Positions 44,849 through 54,552 of a stretch of DNA of 64,000 nucleotides are shown here, in pieces. Source of the stretch: Butyrivibrio proteoclasticus P6B7 (GTDB lineage Bacteria > Bacillota > Clostridia > Lachnospirales > Lachnospiraceae); assembly GCF_000622085.1 (NCBI RefSeq), contig NZ_JHWL01000013.1:38569-102568 (forward strand), written 5' to 3'. Positions within the stretch are counted from its first letter, which is position 1. The number at the start of each line of letters is the position of its first letter. The notes under the pieces are model-generated. The model was not told the origin of the DNA, did no database searches, and saw only the letters and a list, made by a program, of their open reading frames with translations. A program made the position numbers and the translations under genes.

Positions 44849-45634
44849 TTATGCCCTTGGTTTCTCATAGTAGAAGGAATTCTTTCTTACAAAGCCGATA
44901 TCCTTGTAGTTAACGATCTGCTCTGTACTTCCGATAAAGAGAATTCCACCAGGAGCCAGGTTAGCATAATACTTTCTAAAAATATCGTCCTTAGCTTCCT
45001 CTGTAAAGTAGATAAGAACGTTTCTGCAGACGATAAGGTGGCAATCCTTTGGATAAGGATCACGGAGAAGATCTGCCTGCTTGAAAGTAACACGGGATGT
45101 GATCTCGCTGTTAACCTTCATTCTGCCATCAGCTGTCTCTGTGAAGAATTTCTTTTTAAATTCCTCAGGAGTATTCTGAACTTCCTTCTTATCGTAGATA
45201 GCAGCCTTAGCCTTTGCAAGAACAACGGCATCAAGGTCTGTAGCATAAACGCTTATTTGATTAAGAGGCATATGCTTAGAAAGCATCATAACGATAGTGT
45301 AAGGCTCATCACCTGTTGAGCAGGCTGCACTCCAGATCTTAAGGTTCTTACCGAACTTATTCATAAGCTCAGGAACCATCTCTTTATCCATCAGATTCCA
45401 CTGATCCATATTTCTAAAGAACTCAGAAACGTTGATGGTAAGGTATGTTACAAAGGAATCAAGAGCTTCTCTGTCCTTCTTAATAAGGTCCAGGAACCCG
45501 TCATATCCCTTAACTTCATACTTGCCGATAAGAGTATCAATTCTTCTCTTCATCTGCTTTTCTTTGTAGGCATTAAGGTCAATCTTGGTCAGGTCATATA
45601 CGCCCTTTTTAAACCACTCATAATCATATTCCAT
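44849..45634 (-). CDS. cheR: CheR chemoreceptor methyltransferase
   Basis: The 261-aa protein has the CheR N-terminal helical domain (MEYDYEWFKKGVYDLTKIDL), INVSEFFRN, the SAM site IWSAACSTGDEPYTIVMML, and LIVCRNVLIYF. It methylates Glu residues of methyl-accepting chemotaxis proteins in the cytoplasm. It is monocistronic here, with no cheB or other chemotaxis gene adjacent. Confidence 0.95.
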   Translation of the reverse strand: MEYDYEWFKKGVYDLTKIDLNAYKEKQMKRRIDTLIGKYEVKGYDGFLDLIKKDREALDSFVTYLTINVSEFFRNMDQWNLMDKEMVPELMNKFGKNLKIWSAACSTGDEPYTIVMMLSKHMPLNQISVYATDLDAVVLAKAKAAIYDKKEVQNTPEEFKKKFFTETADGRMKVNSEITSRVTFKQADLLRDPYPKDCHLIVCRNVLIYFTEEAKDDIFRKYYANLAPGGILFIGSTEQIVNYKDIGFVRKNSFYYEKPRA

Positions 45635-45786
45635 GAATGCAATTCCCTCCTGACTTAGTCATTACTACTACGCCACATATTAATTTTATATTAGAGGAAA
45701 TTGTATGTAAAATTAAATAATTATAAATAAAATTCCGTTAATTGTTCATACTTTTATAATACATATAACCGAATTATTCCCATGCA

Positions 45787-45862
45787 GAACAAAGAGTCGC
45801 TCGCGACTCTTTGCGCGCTGGTGCGCGCAAGCTTTAGCTTGCCGGTCTTGTGCAACAAAAAA
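45787..45862. repeat. Dispersed palindromic element, copy B, joined to the second 26-bp repeat
   Basis: The first 42 bp (45787-45828) match 20362-20403 at 39 positions. The last 26 bp (45837-45862) match 44759-44784 exactly. Three hairpins follow in series: a perfect AAAGAGTCGC / GCGACTCTTT pair, GCGCGCTGGTGCGCGC, and GCAAGCTTTAGCTTGC. The stretch lies between the rpsA terminator and the cheR upstream region; 45635-45786 shows only AT-rich sequence. Confidence 0.78.
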
Positions 45863-45884
45863 GCGGTGGTCTTGCGACCACCGC
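45863..45884 (-). terminator. Terminator of the S1-domain protein gene
   Basis: Perfect 9-bp arms GCGGTGGTC / GACCACCGC with a 4-nt loop, followed on the minus strand by TTTTTTG. Confidence 0.9.
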
Positions 45885-45900
45885 CTTGATAATCCTTAAA

Positions 45901-47043
45901 TTAGTTCTCTTCGTTCTGCTCTGCAATAACTTTGTCGATATCAACTGATACAACATCGCCTTCCTCTGCAGGAGCTTCCTCTTCCTTCTCAGGAGCGAAC
46001 ATAGCCTTGATTGAAAGAGAAATCTTCTTCTCATCCTCGTTGAAATCAACGATCTTAGCTTCTACTTCCTGACCAACCTTAAGTACATCAGCTGGCTTCT
46101 CAACATGCTCCTTAGCGATCTGAGAAACATGAAGAAGAGCGTCGATACCAGGCTCAAGCTCTACGAATGCACCGAAGTCTGTCATTCTGGCAACCTTACC
46201 CTTAACAACGTTGCCTACAGCATACTTCTCTGTAGCACCCTTCCAAGGGTTCTCATCATCAAACTTTCTTGAAAGAGCAATCTTGCTTCCGTCGATAGAC
46301 TTAACAAGGACCTTAACTGTATCGCCAACCTTGAAGACCTTCTTAGGGCTCTCTACACGACCCCAGCTCATCTCTGAGATATGAAGGAGTCCGTCTGCAC
46401 CGCCGAGATCAATGAATGCACCAAAGTCTGTTACATTCTTAACTGTTCCCTCTACGATGTCACCAGCCTGAATTGTATCGAATAACTTCTTAGCCTGCTC
46501 AGCCTTCTCAGCTGTTACAAGCATTCTTCTGTTACCAATGTATCTTCTTCTCTTAGGATTGTACTCAGTAACTACGAACTGAATCTCCTGATCCTGATAC
46601 TTGCTAAGATCCTTCTCATAGCTATCAGAAACAAGGCTAGCTGGGATGAAGATTCTAACTTCATCAACTACTACTGTAAGACCACCCTCAAGTACCTGAA
46701 CAACCTTAGCTGTAAGTACCTCTTTGTTGTTGAAGGCTTCTTCGATTCTCTTGTTGCCTCTGTCGATGGCAAGTCTCTTGTATGAAAGAATAACCTGTCC
46801 GTCTGCATCGTTGGTCTTAAGGACCTTAACGTCCATTGTGTCACCAACTTTAACGGCGGTTGTAAGGTCAATACTGTTGTCGTTGCTGTATTCGTTCTTA
46901 GTAAGAACACCATCGGACTTGTATCCGATGTTGAGGATTATCTCGTCAGGCTTAACGTCAATAACAGTTCCCTCAACAACCTCCCCTGTGTGAATTGTTT
47001 TGAACGATTCGTTAAGCATCTGTTCAAAAGTTTGTTCTGACAT
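45901..47043 (-). CDS. rpsA: S1 RNA-binding domain protein (30S ribosomal protein S1-like)
   Basis: A 380-aa protein with four S1 domains, beginning around HTGEVVEGTVIDVK, KEVLTAKVVQVLEGG, GDIVEGTVKNVTDFGAFIDL and GNVVKGKVARMTDFGAFVEL, then an acidic tail. This is the short Firmicute S1 form that helps mRNA binding on the small subunit. The start ATG overlaps the ispH end by 20 nt, with GAGGAGGT 8 nt upstream inside ispH. In many Clostridia the two are fused in one polypeptide; here they are separate but coupled. Confidence 0.92.
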   Translation of the reverse strand: MSEQTFEQMLNESFKTIHTGEVVEGTVIDVKPDEIILNIGYKSDGVLTKNEYSNDNSIDLTTAVKVGDTMDVKVLKTNDADGQVILSYKRLAIDRGNKRIEEAFNNKEVLTAKVVQVLEGGLTVVVDEVRIFIPASLVSDSYEKDLSKYQDQEIQFVVTEYNPKRRRYIGNRRMLVTAEKAEQAKKLFDTIQAGDIVEGTVKNVTDFGAFIDLGGADGLLHISEMSWGRVESPKKVFKVGDTVKVLVKSIDGSKIALSRKFDDENPWKGATEKYAVGNVVKGKVARMTDFGAFVELEPGIDALLHVSQIAKEHVEKPADVLKVGQEVEAKIVDFNEDEKKISLSIKAMFAPEKEEEAPAEEGDVVSVDIDKVIAEQNEEN

Positions 47044-47878
47044 AATTCTGAACCTCCTCGATAATGTTCCTTGGGGTCGATGCCCCGGCAGTAATACCCA
47101 CTAGCTTAACCTCTCCGGATATGTCCAGATGCAGGTCATCCAGTGTCTGAATAAAATATGTATTCTCACATTCCTTGCTGCATATCTCATACAGTTTCCT
47201 TGAATTAGAACTGTGAGCGCCTCCGATTACGATCATGACGTCAGCCTTCTTTGCAATTTGTTCAGCTTCTGTCTGCCTTTCGTCAGTGGCATTGCATATA
47301 GTATTCACAATATTAATATTGTAACCTCTATTTTCTAAGATTTCAACGGTTTCTTGAAATTTCTTCTTGTTAAATGTAGTCTGGGACACAACTGTGTACT
47401 CTTCATCCACATTTTCACTGAATTCTTGGGCCCTTTGAGGGGAATCAATTACGTAAACCTTTCCCGTTGCATAGCTTACAATTCCTTCCACCTCTGGATG
47501 ATTGGCACTGCCTACAACTATAATACTCTTGCCCTTATTACTCTCCTCATCCACTATCTTGTGAATTCTTTTTACAAAAGGACAAGTGGCATCGATAATA
47601 TCAAGACCGGATTCTTCAAGTTTTTTATGAACTTCTTTTGTAACGCCGTGGGACCTAATGATAATGGTGCCATTCTGGGAAGCGTCCAACTCATCAGGAT
47701 CCTCTATAACCTTAACGCCCCTCTTCTCAAGATCTCCAACTACTGTTTCATTGTGGATTATAGGTCCGTAGGTATATATTTTTTTACCTTCACCGCTCTC
47801 AAGCTGGTCATATACTGTTTCCACCGCTTTAGTAACACCAAAGCAAAATCCTGCGTGCTCTGCTACAACTACTTCCAT
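47024..47878 (-). CDS. ispH: 4-hydroxy-3-methylbut-2-enyl diphosphate reductase
   Basis: A 284-aa protein with the three Fe-S cysteines of IspH: C12 in AEHAGFCFGV, the Cys of DATCPFVKRIH near 98, and the Cys of NTICNATDERQ near 195. It makes IPP and DMAPP in the last step of the MEP isoprenoid pathway. Gene order cmk-ispH-rpsA is conserved in Clostridia. Confidence 0.97.
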   Translation of the reverse strand: MEVVVAEHAGFCFGVTKAVETVYDQLESGEGKKIYTYGPIIHNETVVGDLEKRGVKVIEDPDELDASQNGTIIIRSHGVTKEVHKKLEESGLDIIDATCPFVKRIHKIVDEESNKGKSIIVVGSANHPEVEGIVSYATGKVYVIDSPQRAQEFSENVDEEYTVVSQTTFNKKKFQETVEILENRGYNINIVNTICNATDERQTEAEQIAKKADVMIVIGGAHSSNSRKLYEICSKECENTYFIQTLDDLHLDISGEVKLVGITAGASTPRNIIEEVQNYVRTNF

Positions 47879-47890
47879 TCCAATCTCCTA

Positions 47891-48559
47891 TTATTCGATC
47901 TTTTCTTTATAAATAGAAATGATTGTATTAGCTACTTCTTCAATAGTCATGTCTGAAGAGTCCACAAGGACTGCGTCCTCAGCCTGCTTAAGAGGTGAGA
48001 TCTCTCTGTGCATGTCTCTGTAGTCTCTGTCGATGATGTCCTTTTCAATTACGTCAATGTCGCACTCTACGCCTTTGGCTGTAAGCTCGTCGAAACGTCT
48101 CTTGGCTCTGACCTGTGAGCTGGCTGTGAGATAGATCTTGGCATCTGCATTTGGAAGTACTACAGTTCCGATGTCTCTACCGTCCATAACTACGTCGGTT
48201 GTCTGGGCAAGCTTCTGCTGAAGCTCCACAAGCTTAGCTCTTACATCGCCATTTACGCTGCTGGCAGATGCCATGTTTCCAACTTCCTCTGTTCTGATGA
48301 GGCCGTTGACATTCTCGCCGTTAAGATAAACCACCTGCTGGCCATCCTCGTGCTTGATTGTGATGTCAGCACTCTTACAGGTTGCACTGATCTTGTCGCT
48401 TTCCTCAGGCTTGATGTCATTCTTAAGCATGTAAAGGGCCATAGCTCTGTACATAGCTCCTGTATCTACATATATAAAACCAAGTTCCTTGGCTACCATC
48501 TTAGCGATAGTGCTCTTTCCTGCTCCTGCAGGTCCGTCAATTGCAATTGCTTTACTCAT
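47891..48559 (-). CDS. cmk: Cytidylate kinase
   Basis: A 222-aa protein with P loop GPAGAGKSTI at the N terminus, VDTGAMYRAMALYML, and the VVMDGRDIGTVVLPNADAKI segment of CMP kinases. It phosphorylates CMP and dCMP. It lies 12 bp before ispH and 9 bp after the flavoprotein gene, in one operon. Confidence 0.97.
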   Translation of the reverse strand: MSKAIAIDGPAGAGKSTIAKMVAKELGFIYVDTGAMYRAMALYMLKNDIKPEESDKISATCKSADITIKHEDGQQVVYLNGENVNGLIRTEEVGNMASASSVNGDVRAKLVELQQKLAQTTDVVMDGRDIGTVVLPNADAKIYLTASSQVRAKRRFDELTAKGVECDIDVIEKDIIDRDYRDMHREISPLKQAEDAVLVDSSDMTIEEVANTIISIYKEKIE

Positions 48560-48568
48560 TTTTCAAAA

Positions 48569-49831
48569 TTACTCCTCATTTGATATAGTACTCTGCACAC
48601 CGGCCAGATGTCCTGTACTCCAGGCCACCTGAAGGTTGAATCCTCCGGTCTCTGTATCCACATCGATGACCTCACCAGCAAAGAACACACCCTTTACCAG
48701 CTTGGATTCCATAGTGGATGGATTGATCTCTTTTACGCTGACACCGCCCCTTGTGATAATGGCCTCATTAAAGCCTCTTGTGCCAGTAATTGTCATAGGC
48801 ACAGCCTTGATCAGATTCACAAAGGCAAGTCTCTCTTCCTTGGTGATGGCGTTGACCTGAATCTCCGGATCAATTCCAGAAAGCTTAACCATCACAGGAA
48901 TCATCTTAGATGGGAAAAGAGCTCCCAAGCTATTCTTAAACTGTTTATTGAGGTTCTCTTCAAAGTCCCTAAGAACCCTTTTATCCAGCTGCTCCACAGA
49001 AAGGGCCGGCTTAAGATCCAGTAAAAGTCTTGAAGCCTTGTCTTTATCATAGTAACTGCTGGCTGTAAGCACCAATGGTCCGCTTATGCCAAAGTGGGTA
49101 AAGAGCATCTCTCCAAAGCCGTCATAAACAGGCTTCTTGCTGTTCTTGCCACCCTCTGCAAACATCTTAAGTCCAACATTCTTAAGGGACAGCCCCTGAA
49201 GATCCTTGCACCAGCTCTCCTTTATTTCAAAGGGAACCAGTGATGGCAAAGGCTCTTTGATGGTATGTCCAAGGCTCTTTGCAAACTCATAGCCATCACC
49301 TGTAGATCCGGTAGATGGATAGGAAAGGCCGCCAGTACAGATGATGCAGGCATCAAACTCTTCTCTGGTCACTGGGTCATCGCCACTAGCATAGGTAATA
49401 GCGCTGAACTCTCCGCCTGAAGCCTCCACAGACATTACTGTGGTGTTAAACTCCACCTTTACTCCAGCTCTTTTTACAGCATCATACAAAGTCCTGATAA
49501 TATCGGATGAGTGGTCAGATACAGGGAATACCCTGTCGCCTCTTTCCACCTTAAGATGACAGTTGTTACTCTCAAAGAAGTCCATGACAGCACTGTTATC
49601 ATAGGAATAGATCGCGCTGTACAAAAACTTTGGATTCCTTCTGACGTAGGAAAAATACTCCTCCACATCACAGGCATTAGTTACGTTACATCTGCCCTTT
49701 CCGGTGATGTAGATCTTTTTCCCGGGTTTTTCATTCTTTTCAAAAATTGTGACGCCCGCGCCGCTCTCCGCAGCAGTAAGCGCCGCCATCATTCCGGCTG
49801 CGCCGCAGCCGATAACTGCTATTTTCTTCAT
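48569..49831 (-). CDS. HI0933/BaiN-type NAD(P)/FAD-dependent flavoprotein
   Basis: A 420-aa protein beginning with the FAD Rossmann motif IGCGAAGMMAALTAAESGAG, followed by GKKIYITGKGRCNVTN and CTGGLSYPSTGSTGDGYEFA, and ending with FAGEVIDVDTETGGFNLQ. The family includes BaiN-like reductases, but most members have unknown substrates. It overlaps the RpiR gene by 4 nt and leads into cmk-ispH-rpsA. Confidence 0.9.
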   Translation of the reverse strand: MKKIAVIGCGAAGMMAALTAAESGAGVTIFEKNEKPGKKIYITGKGRCNVTNACDVEEYFSYVRRNPKFLYSAIYSYDNSAVMDFFESNNCHLKVERGDRVFPVSDHSSDIIRTLYDAVKRAGVKVEFNTTVMSVEASGGEFSAITYASGDDPVTREEFDACIICTGGLSYPSTGSTGDGYEFAKSLGHTIKEPLPSLVPFEIKESWCKDLQGLSLKNVGLKMFAEGGKNSKKPVYDGFGEMLFTHFGISGPLVLTASSYYDKDKASRLLLDLKPALSVEQLDKRVLRDFEENLNKQFKNSLGALFPSKMIPVMVKLSGIDPEIQVNAITKEERLAFVNLIKAVPMTITGTRGFNEAIITRGGVSVKEINPSTMESKLVKGVFFAGEVIDVDTETGGFNLQVAWSTGHLAGVQSTISNEE

Positions 49832-50769
49832 TCTAAATCTTTCTTTTCTTCTTTCCTAAGAGGATATTGTAGCATAGGTCCGTCCGCTGCAAAATCTATC
49901 TCATCATTAAGATATACCTGGTAGTTGTTCCAGGTCTCTTCCAGCATCTTAAGATCTGCCTGAACCTCGTTAGGTCTTTTTAAACAAAGGGCAACCACCA
50001 GGGCATTGATAACGCTAAGGGGCGCCACAAGTGAATCTACGATGGATGCCATCTCGCTCTTGGCAAGGAGATTGCAGGAAGAATACAGATTCATTGGTGA
50101 ATGCACCGAATCCGTAATGGTAATAACCTTGGCATTCCTGTCGTTGGCAAATTCCATACATTTAAGGGTTCTCATGGAATACCTTGGAAAGCTGATTCCA
50201 ATAATGGCATCCCTGTCCCCAATTCTTATCATCTGTTCAAAGAGCTCACTTACACTGGTGGTGCGGATGAGCACGTTGTTGGGACGAATGATATTAAGAT
50301 AGAAGTGCAAAAAGTCAGCCAGTGGCTCGCAGCTGCGAAGCCCCACAATATACACTGTTCTCGCCTTCAGGATAATATCAACAGCAGTCTTAAAGGCCGC
50401 CACGTCTATATTCGAAATGGTATGCTGAATATTGGCTATGTCTGAATTGAGGATGGAAGAAAGGATCTCTCCTTCACTGCTCTTTCCAAACTTTCGTCCC
50501 ACCTTCTCCACGGAACCGAATTTATCGCTTACCCACAGAGACAAAGACTTCTGAAACTCCGGATAACCCTCGTATCCAAGGCTCATAGCAAATCTTACAA
50601 CTGTGGATTCACTTATGCCCACGATCTTACCAAGCTCGGCAGCAGTCATGAAAACTGCCTGCTCGTAGTGATCGCAGATATACTGGGCAATCGCCTTTTT
50701 ACCTTTACTCATCCTGGAATAACATTCGTTTATCCTGGTGATGACATCAACATCCTTCTCGAACTTCAT
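49828..50769 (-). CDS. RpiR-family transcriptional regulator (HTH plus SIS domain)
   Basis: A 313-aa protein. An N-terminal HTH (about 35-60, AAELGKIVGISESTVVRFAM) is followed by a SIS sugar-phosphate-binding domain (about 120-260, TVYIVGLRSCEPLADF). RpiR regulators sense sugar phosphates. Overlap with the flavoprotein gene suggests co-transcription, although the real target is unknown. Confidence 0.92.
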   Translation of the reverse strand: MKFEKDVDVITRINECYSRMSKGKKAIAQYICDHYEQAVFMTAAELGKIVGISESTVVRFAMSLGYEGYPEFQKSLSLWVSDKFGSVEKVGRKFGKSSEGEILSSILNSDIANIQHTISNIDVAAFKTAVDIILKARTVYIVGLRSCEPLADFLHFYLNIIRPNNVLIRTTSVSELFEQMIRIGDRDAIIGISFPRYSMRTLKCMEFANDRNAKVITITDSVHSPMNLYSSCNLLAKSEMASIVDSLVAPLSVINALVVALCLKRPNEVQADLKMLEETWNNYQVYLNDEIDFAADGPMLQYPLRKEEKKDLE

Positions 50770-50792
50770 GCTTCCCCCATAAGCTCAGATAA

Positions 50793-51344
50793 TCAAATAC
50801 AAAAAGCCTTATACGCAGACTCAAGCATGCCAACTGAAGCCTGTTCATCAAGATCGAAATCTCCTGTAACAGCCATGCATCCAGCGCCGTGAATAAAGAT
50901 CCACATCTGCATAAAGAGCTGCTGAGCATCAGCAACACCCTTGGCTACAGCCTTGTTGATCTCTTTTACCACGTTCTCGTCCTTGCCGTTTACAAGGTCG
51001 TACATGCTCTTGGAATCATTTCCCTGTTCTGAAACAAAAAGAAGTCTGAAAAGATGTGGATATTTCTGGGCAAATCCAATGTAAGCAAGACCCAGATCCA
51101 CAAATGGACAGTCGTGTGACTTGTTGAACTCGTTGTAATACTCCTCGTAATACTCTGCCGCCTTGGCATAAACGTCCTTCTTGAGCTCGTCCATGTTCTC
51201 ATATATTCTAAAGATTGGCTGGGTAGAGCACCCAGCTGCTGCAGCCAGTTTCCTTGAAGTGATCTGCTCGAAGCCTTCCTTTCTGGTGATCTTAAATGCA
51301 GCGTTAACAATCTCTTTCTGCGTAATAGTAGCTTTTCTCGACAT
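50793..51344 (-). CDS. TetR-family transcriptional regulator
   Basis: A 183-aa protein with an N-terminal TetR HTH: KEIVNAAFKITRKEGFEQIT, then SRKLAAAAGCSTQPIFRIYE. The C-terminal ligand domain has the PFVDLGLAYIGFAQKYPHLFR form common in Firmicute TetR proteins. The target is unknown. It stands between the SNF2 helicase and RpiR genes. Confidence 0.9.
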   Translation of the reverse strand: MSRKATITQKEIVNAAFKITRKEGFEQITSRKLAAAAGCSTQPIFRIYENMDELKKDVYAKAAEYYEEYYNEFNKSHDCPFVDLGLAYIGFAQKYPHLFRLLFVSEQGNDSKSMYDLVNGKDENVVKEINKAVAKGVADAQQLFMQMWIFIHGAGCMAVTGDFDLDEQASVGMLESAYKAFCI

Positions 51345-51465
51345 ATTATGTCCCTCCCAACAAGTAATATTGCCTTCATACCCCTCTAAAATATAAAAGC
51401 ACGCGTTATTATTTTATAAAAATCAAAGAACACTGTCAATAAATCGTTTCCTATTATTCCATGAT

Positions 51466-54400
51466 TTAGCCTAGGATTTTAAGCAGTTCCTCCCTGGAAA
51501 GATCAGGACTACTAAGGGCTGAAGAATCAAGGAGTTTGGAAGATAGCTCTTTTTTCCTGTTCTGGAGCTGAATTATCCTCTCTTCAATGGTGTCCTTCAT
51601 GATGATCTTATAAACAGTGACAACGTTCTTCTGGCCAATTCTGTGGGCTCTGTCGGTGGCCTGATTCTGAACAGCCACATTCCACCAGTGATCGTAGTGG
51701 ATAACAATGTCTGCTGCCGTCAGATTAAGTCCCGTTCCCCCAGCCTTTAGCGAAATACAGAACACTTTGGTGTCATCCTCCTTAAAGGCCTCCACCATGC
51801 TGATCCTGTCTTCCTTCTTGGTCTGGCCTGTCAGCAGGTAAAAAGAGATATTCTCCTGTTCAAGGCGCTTTGTGATCCTATCCAGCATGGACGTGAACTG
51901 GGAAAAGAGAAGAACCTTGTGTCCACTCTCTGTGGCACTTTTAAGCATTTCCACAGTCACCTCAAGCTTGGCGCTGTCTCCGACATAGTTGTCATACACA
52001 AGCCCTGGATCACAGCAGATTTGACGAAGCCTTGTTATCTCTGAAAGAATGGCGATCCTGTCCTTTTTGACCTCATCGTCACTCTTAAGGCTCACCATCA
52101 TCTTAACATTCTGAAGATAAGCCTTGTAAAGAGCCTCCTGCTCCTTGGTCATCTGGGCGTAGATGTCCTCCTCGATCTTGTCAGGAAGATCCTTAAGTAC
52201 ATCCTTTTTAAGACGCCTTAAGACAAAGGGAGCCACCATGCGCTTTAGATGCTCCATCTCCTCTTCATCCCCGTCAGACACCACAGGAACCTCGATCCGC
52301 TCCTTAAAGGTCTTATAGTTAAAAAGATATCCCGGCATACAGTAGTCAAAGATACTCCACAGCTCGCTAAGTCTGTTCTCAATCGGCGTTCCCGTAAGAG
52401 CCACCTTAAAGCCAGCCTTAATGGACTTAACTGACTTAGCCACCAGTGTAGATGAATTCTTGATAAACTGGGCCTCATCAATAACCATGCATTCGAAGTT
52501 CAGGTACTTATATAGCTCAATATCCCTTCTAAGAAGGTCATAGGAAGTGATGATAACATCTGTCTCTTCCTCCTCAATCTCCGAGGTAACCCTCACCCTG
52601 TCTGGCTTTAAGCCAACTGCCAGCTCGCAGCTTAACTCTTTTGTAAATCTCATTATCTCGTGCTGCCAGTTATACACAAGGGACGCAGGGCACACGATCA
52701 GGCTGCAGCGGGGCTTTTCACCCTTTGCCTCCCGCTCCTTCTTAAGGGCTAAAAGAAATGCCAAAACCTGCAGAGTCTTACCAAGGCCCATATCATCGGC
52801 CAGGATTCCGCCAAAACCGTTCTTCTTAAGGGCAAGAAGCCAGTAAAAGCCCTTCTTCTGATAGTCCCTTAGAACATCCTTAAGGCTCTCCGGAACTTCA
52901 TACTCCGACTTAAAGTCGTAGGAAAAGCTCTCTATAAGGGCCTTGAAATCCTTACTCCTGTCAAAGGTTATGCCCTCAAATTCTCTGGACTTTTCCCAAA
53001 TATCCTCAAGGAAAAGAGCTCTATAACCAGGCACAGAGACATGTCCCTCGTAAATCTCATCCTTGGTCAGCATCAGACCGTCCCGAAGAGAGAACAAAAG
53101 ATCCATCTCCTTACTGGAAAGATCCAGAATTTCTCCGCTCTTTAGCCTAAAGTACTTCTTTCGCCTGTTGTATTTATTAAGGATCTCATCCAGCTCTTTT
53201 TTATCCAGGTCCTCCGGAACAATGGATAGCTGCAGAAGGTCCGCCACCACTGACACTCCAAAGCTTATTCGCGGCGTCCTTGTGATCTTTATCTCCTTTA
53301 TGGATTCAGATAAAAAGATATCTCCCAACCCGGAAAGAACAGGAATATCGTTGGTTATGAAGTTGTAGATCTTGTCCTCATCACCCTCCGTGGCCTTTAT
53401 AAGAAGAAGGCCCTTTGCAGAATCAAGGCTTTCAAAGTAGGGGCTTACCTGCTTGGCAAGTCTGTTCTCCTTAAAGATATCTCTTTTTACATTGGATTCC
53501 TTATCTGCCGTATCTGCAGCAAAGTCCCTGGTGTAAAAGACATTAAACTCCTCTGCCGCGCCTCTCTTAGGCTTATAGATAGCCTTGACCATACAGCTGA
53601 TGGTAAGGGAATCCGGCATATCGATGTAAATATCAAACTTAGGAACATCTGGCGAATATCTGGACGGATCAAAGCCCTCCAGATTCACGTTTAGATACTC
53701 ATTAAGAACCGGCAAAAGGCCTGTAGTAAAGGATACCAGGTCCTTCTCTGCAACAAACAGCTCATTCTCCGTTCTTCTAGCCTTTATAAAGGACAGAAAT
53801 GGCATGATAGGCGCGATGTCGCTTCTATTTAGCATGTGGAGCTTTCTGCGTCTTTCAAAGTAAACGTAAGAATGGCCCTCAAACATAGTAAAGGCGCTAT
53901 TTTCAAAAGAAATGCCATTGGCAATCTTCTCAATTCTAAGATCGATAGGTGGGAAAAGAAGATCCTTTTCCAGAAGCCTTTCCTCTGAATATCTGGCTCT
54001 GTAATCGCCGTTTAAAAAATATATCTCTTTTACCGAAAGGAAGAAGTCGTCAATCTCAAAGCCTGAAAGTTCCAGCTGCTTGGCGTGACCCTTACTGTAG
54101 GTGTAGGTGCCAGCCTTCTTCTCACGGAAATAGTCCTGTAAAAAAGCTATGATCTTCTGGCTGTCCGATGAAAAGGCCTCCAGATCATGGGTGAAGGTCA
54201 GGTGCTTGCCGTAGCTGATGGTTTCCTGGTTATCCAGTGCCTCCATAAATGCCGCAATATCCTTAAGGACATAGGTTGCATCGTTACCCATGTTCCTGAT
54301 GACGAAGCTTACGATCATCCTGTCTCTGTTGTAGAGAACATGGGGGATCAGCTCAACTAATGAAGTTTTCTTGTAGATGTCGGGGGATGGAGCTTCCTTG

Positions 54401-54528
54401 GAATAGGTCCTAAGAAGCTTTTTGGTTTCAAAGGAAGTGTAGTGAAACTCCTTGGGAGCATCAGAAACAAACCGCCTTCCTGAGGCGGAGATGAAACCTT
54501 CGTTGGATCCGTCTGTCTGTTTAAACAT
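51466..54528 (-). CDS. SNF2-family DEAD-like helicase with SNF2-associated domain
   Basis: A 1020-aa protein. Residues about 1-570 hold the bacterial SNF2-associated region. The two RecA-like lobes follow: ADDMGLGKTLQVLAFLLALK (motif I), DEAQFIKN (II), LTGTPIENRLSELWSIFDY (III), then GGTGLNLTAADIVIHYDHWW (V) and DRAHRIGQKN (VI). The N-terminal SWIM zinc finger of common bacterial relatives is not seen; the protein begins in the linker after it. It uses ATP to translocate on duplex DNA, probably in repair or transcription recycling. Confidence 0.92.
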   Translation of the reverse strand: MFKQTDGSNEGFISASGRRFVSDAPKEFHYTSFETKKLLRTYSKEAPSPDIYKKTSLVELIPHVLYNRDRMIVSFVIRNMGNDATYVLKDIAAFMEALDNQETISYGKHLTFTHDLEAFSSDSQKIIAFLQDYFREKKAGTYTYSKGHAKQLELSGFEIDDFFLSVKEIYFLNGDYRARYSEERLLEKDLLFPPIDLRIEKIANGISFENSAFTMFEGHSYVYFERRRKLHMLNRSDIAPIMPFLSFIKARRTENELFVAEKDLVSFTTGLLPVLNEYLNVNLEGFDPSRYSPDVPKFDIYIDMPDSLTISCMVKAIYKPKRGAAEEFNVFYTRDFAADTADKESNVKRDIFKENRLAKQVSPYFESLDSAKGLLLIKATEGDEDKIYNFITNDIPVLSGLGDIFLSESIKEIKITRTPRISFGVSVVADLLQLSIVPEDLDKKELDEILNKYNRRKKYFRLKSGEILDLSSKEMDLLFSLRDGLMLTKDEIYEGHVSVPGYRALFLEDIWEKSREFEGITFDRSKDFKALIESFSYDFKSEYEVPESLKDVLRDYQKKGFYWLLALKKNGFGGILADDMGLGKTLQVLAFLLALKKEREAKGEKPRCSLIVCPASLVYNWQHEIMRFTKELSCELAVGLKPDRVRVTSEIEEEETDVIITSYDLLRRDIELYKYLNFECMVIDEAQFIKNSSTLVAKSVKSIKAGFKVALTGTPIENRLSELWSIFDYCMPGYLFNYKTFKERIEVPVVSDGDEEEMEHLKRMVAPFVLRRLKKDVLKDLPDKIEEDIYAQMTKEQEALYKAYLQNVKMMVSLKSDDEVKKDRIAILSEITRLRQICCDPGLVYDNYVGDSAKLEVTVEMLKSATESGHKVLLFSQFTSMLDRITKRLEQENISFYLLTGQTKKEDRISMVEAFKEDDTKVFCISLKAGGTGLNLTAADIVIHYDHWWNVAVQNQATDRAHRIGQKNVVTVYKIIMKDTIEERIIQLQNRKKELSSKLLDSSALSSPDLSREELLKILG

Positions 54529-54552
54529 AGTTTCCTTTCCCTAAAGAAATAG

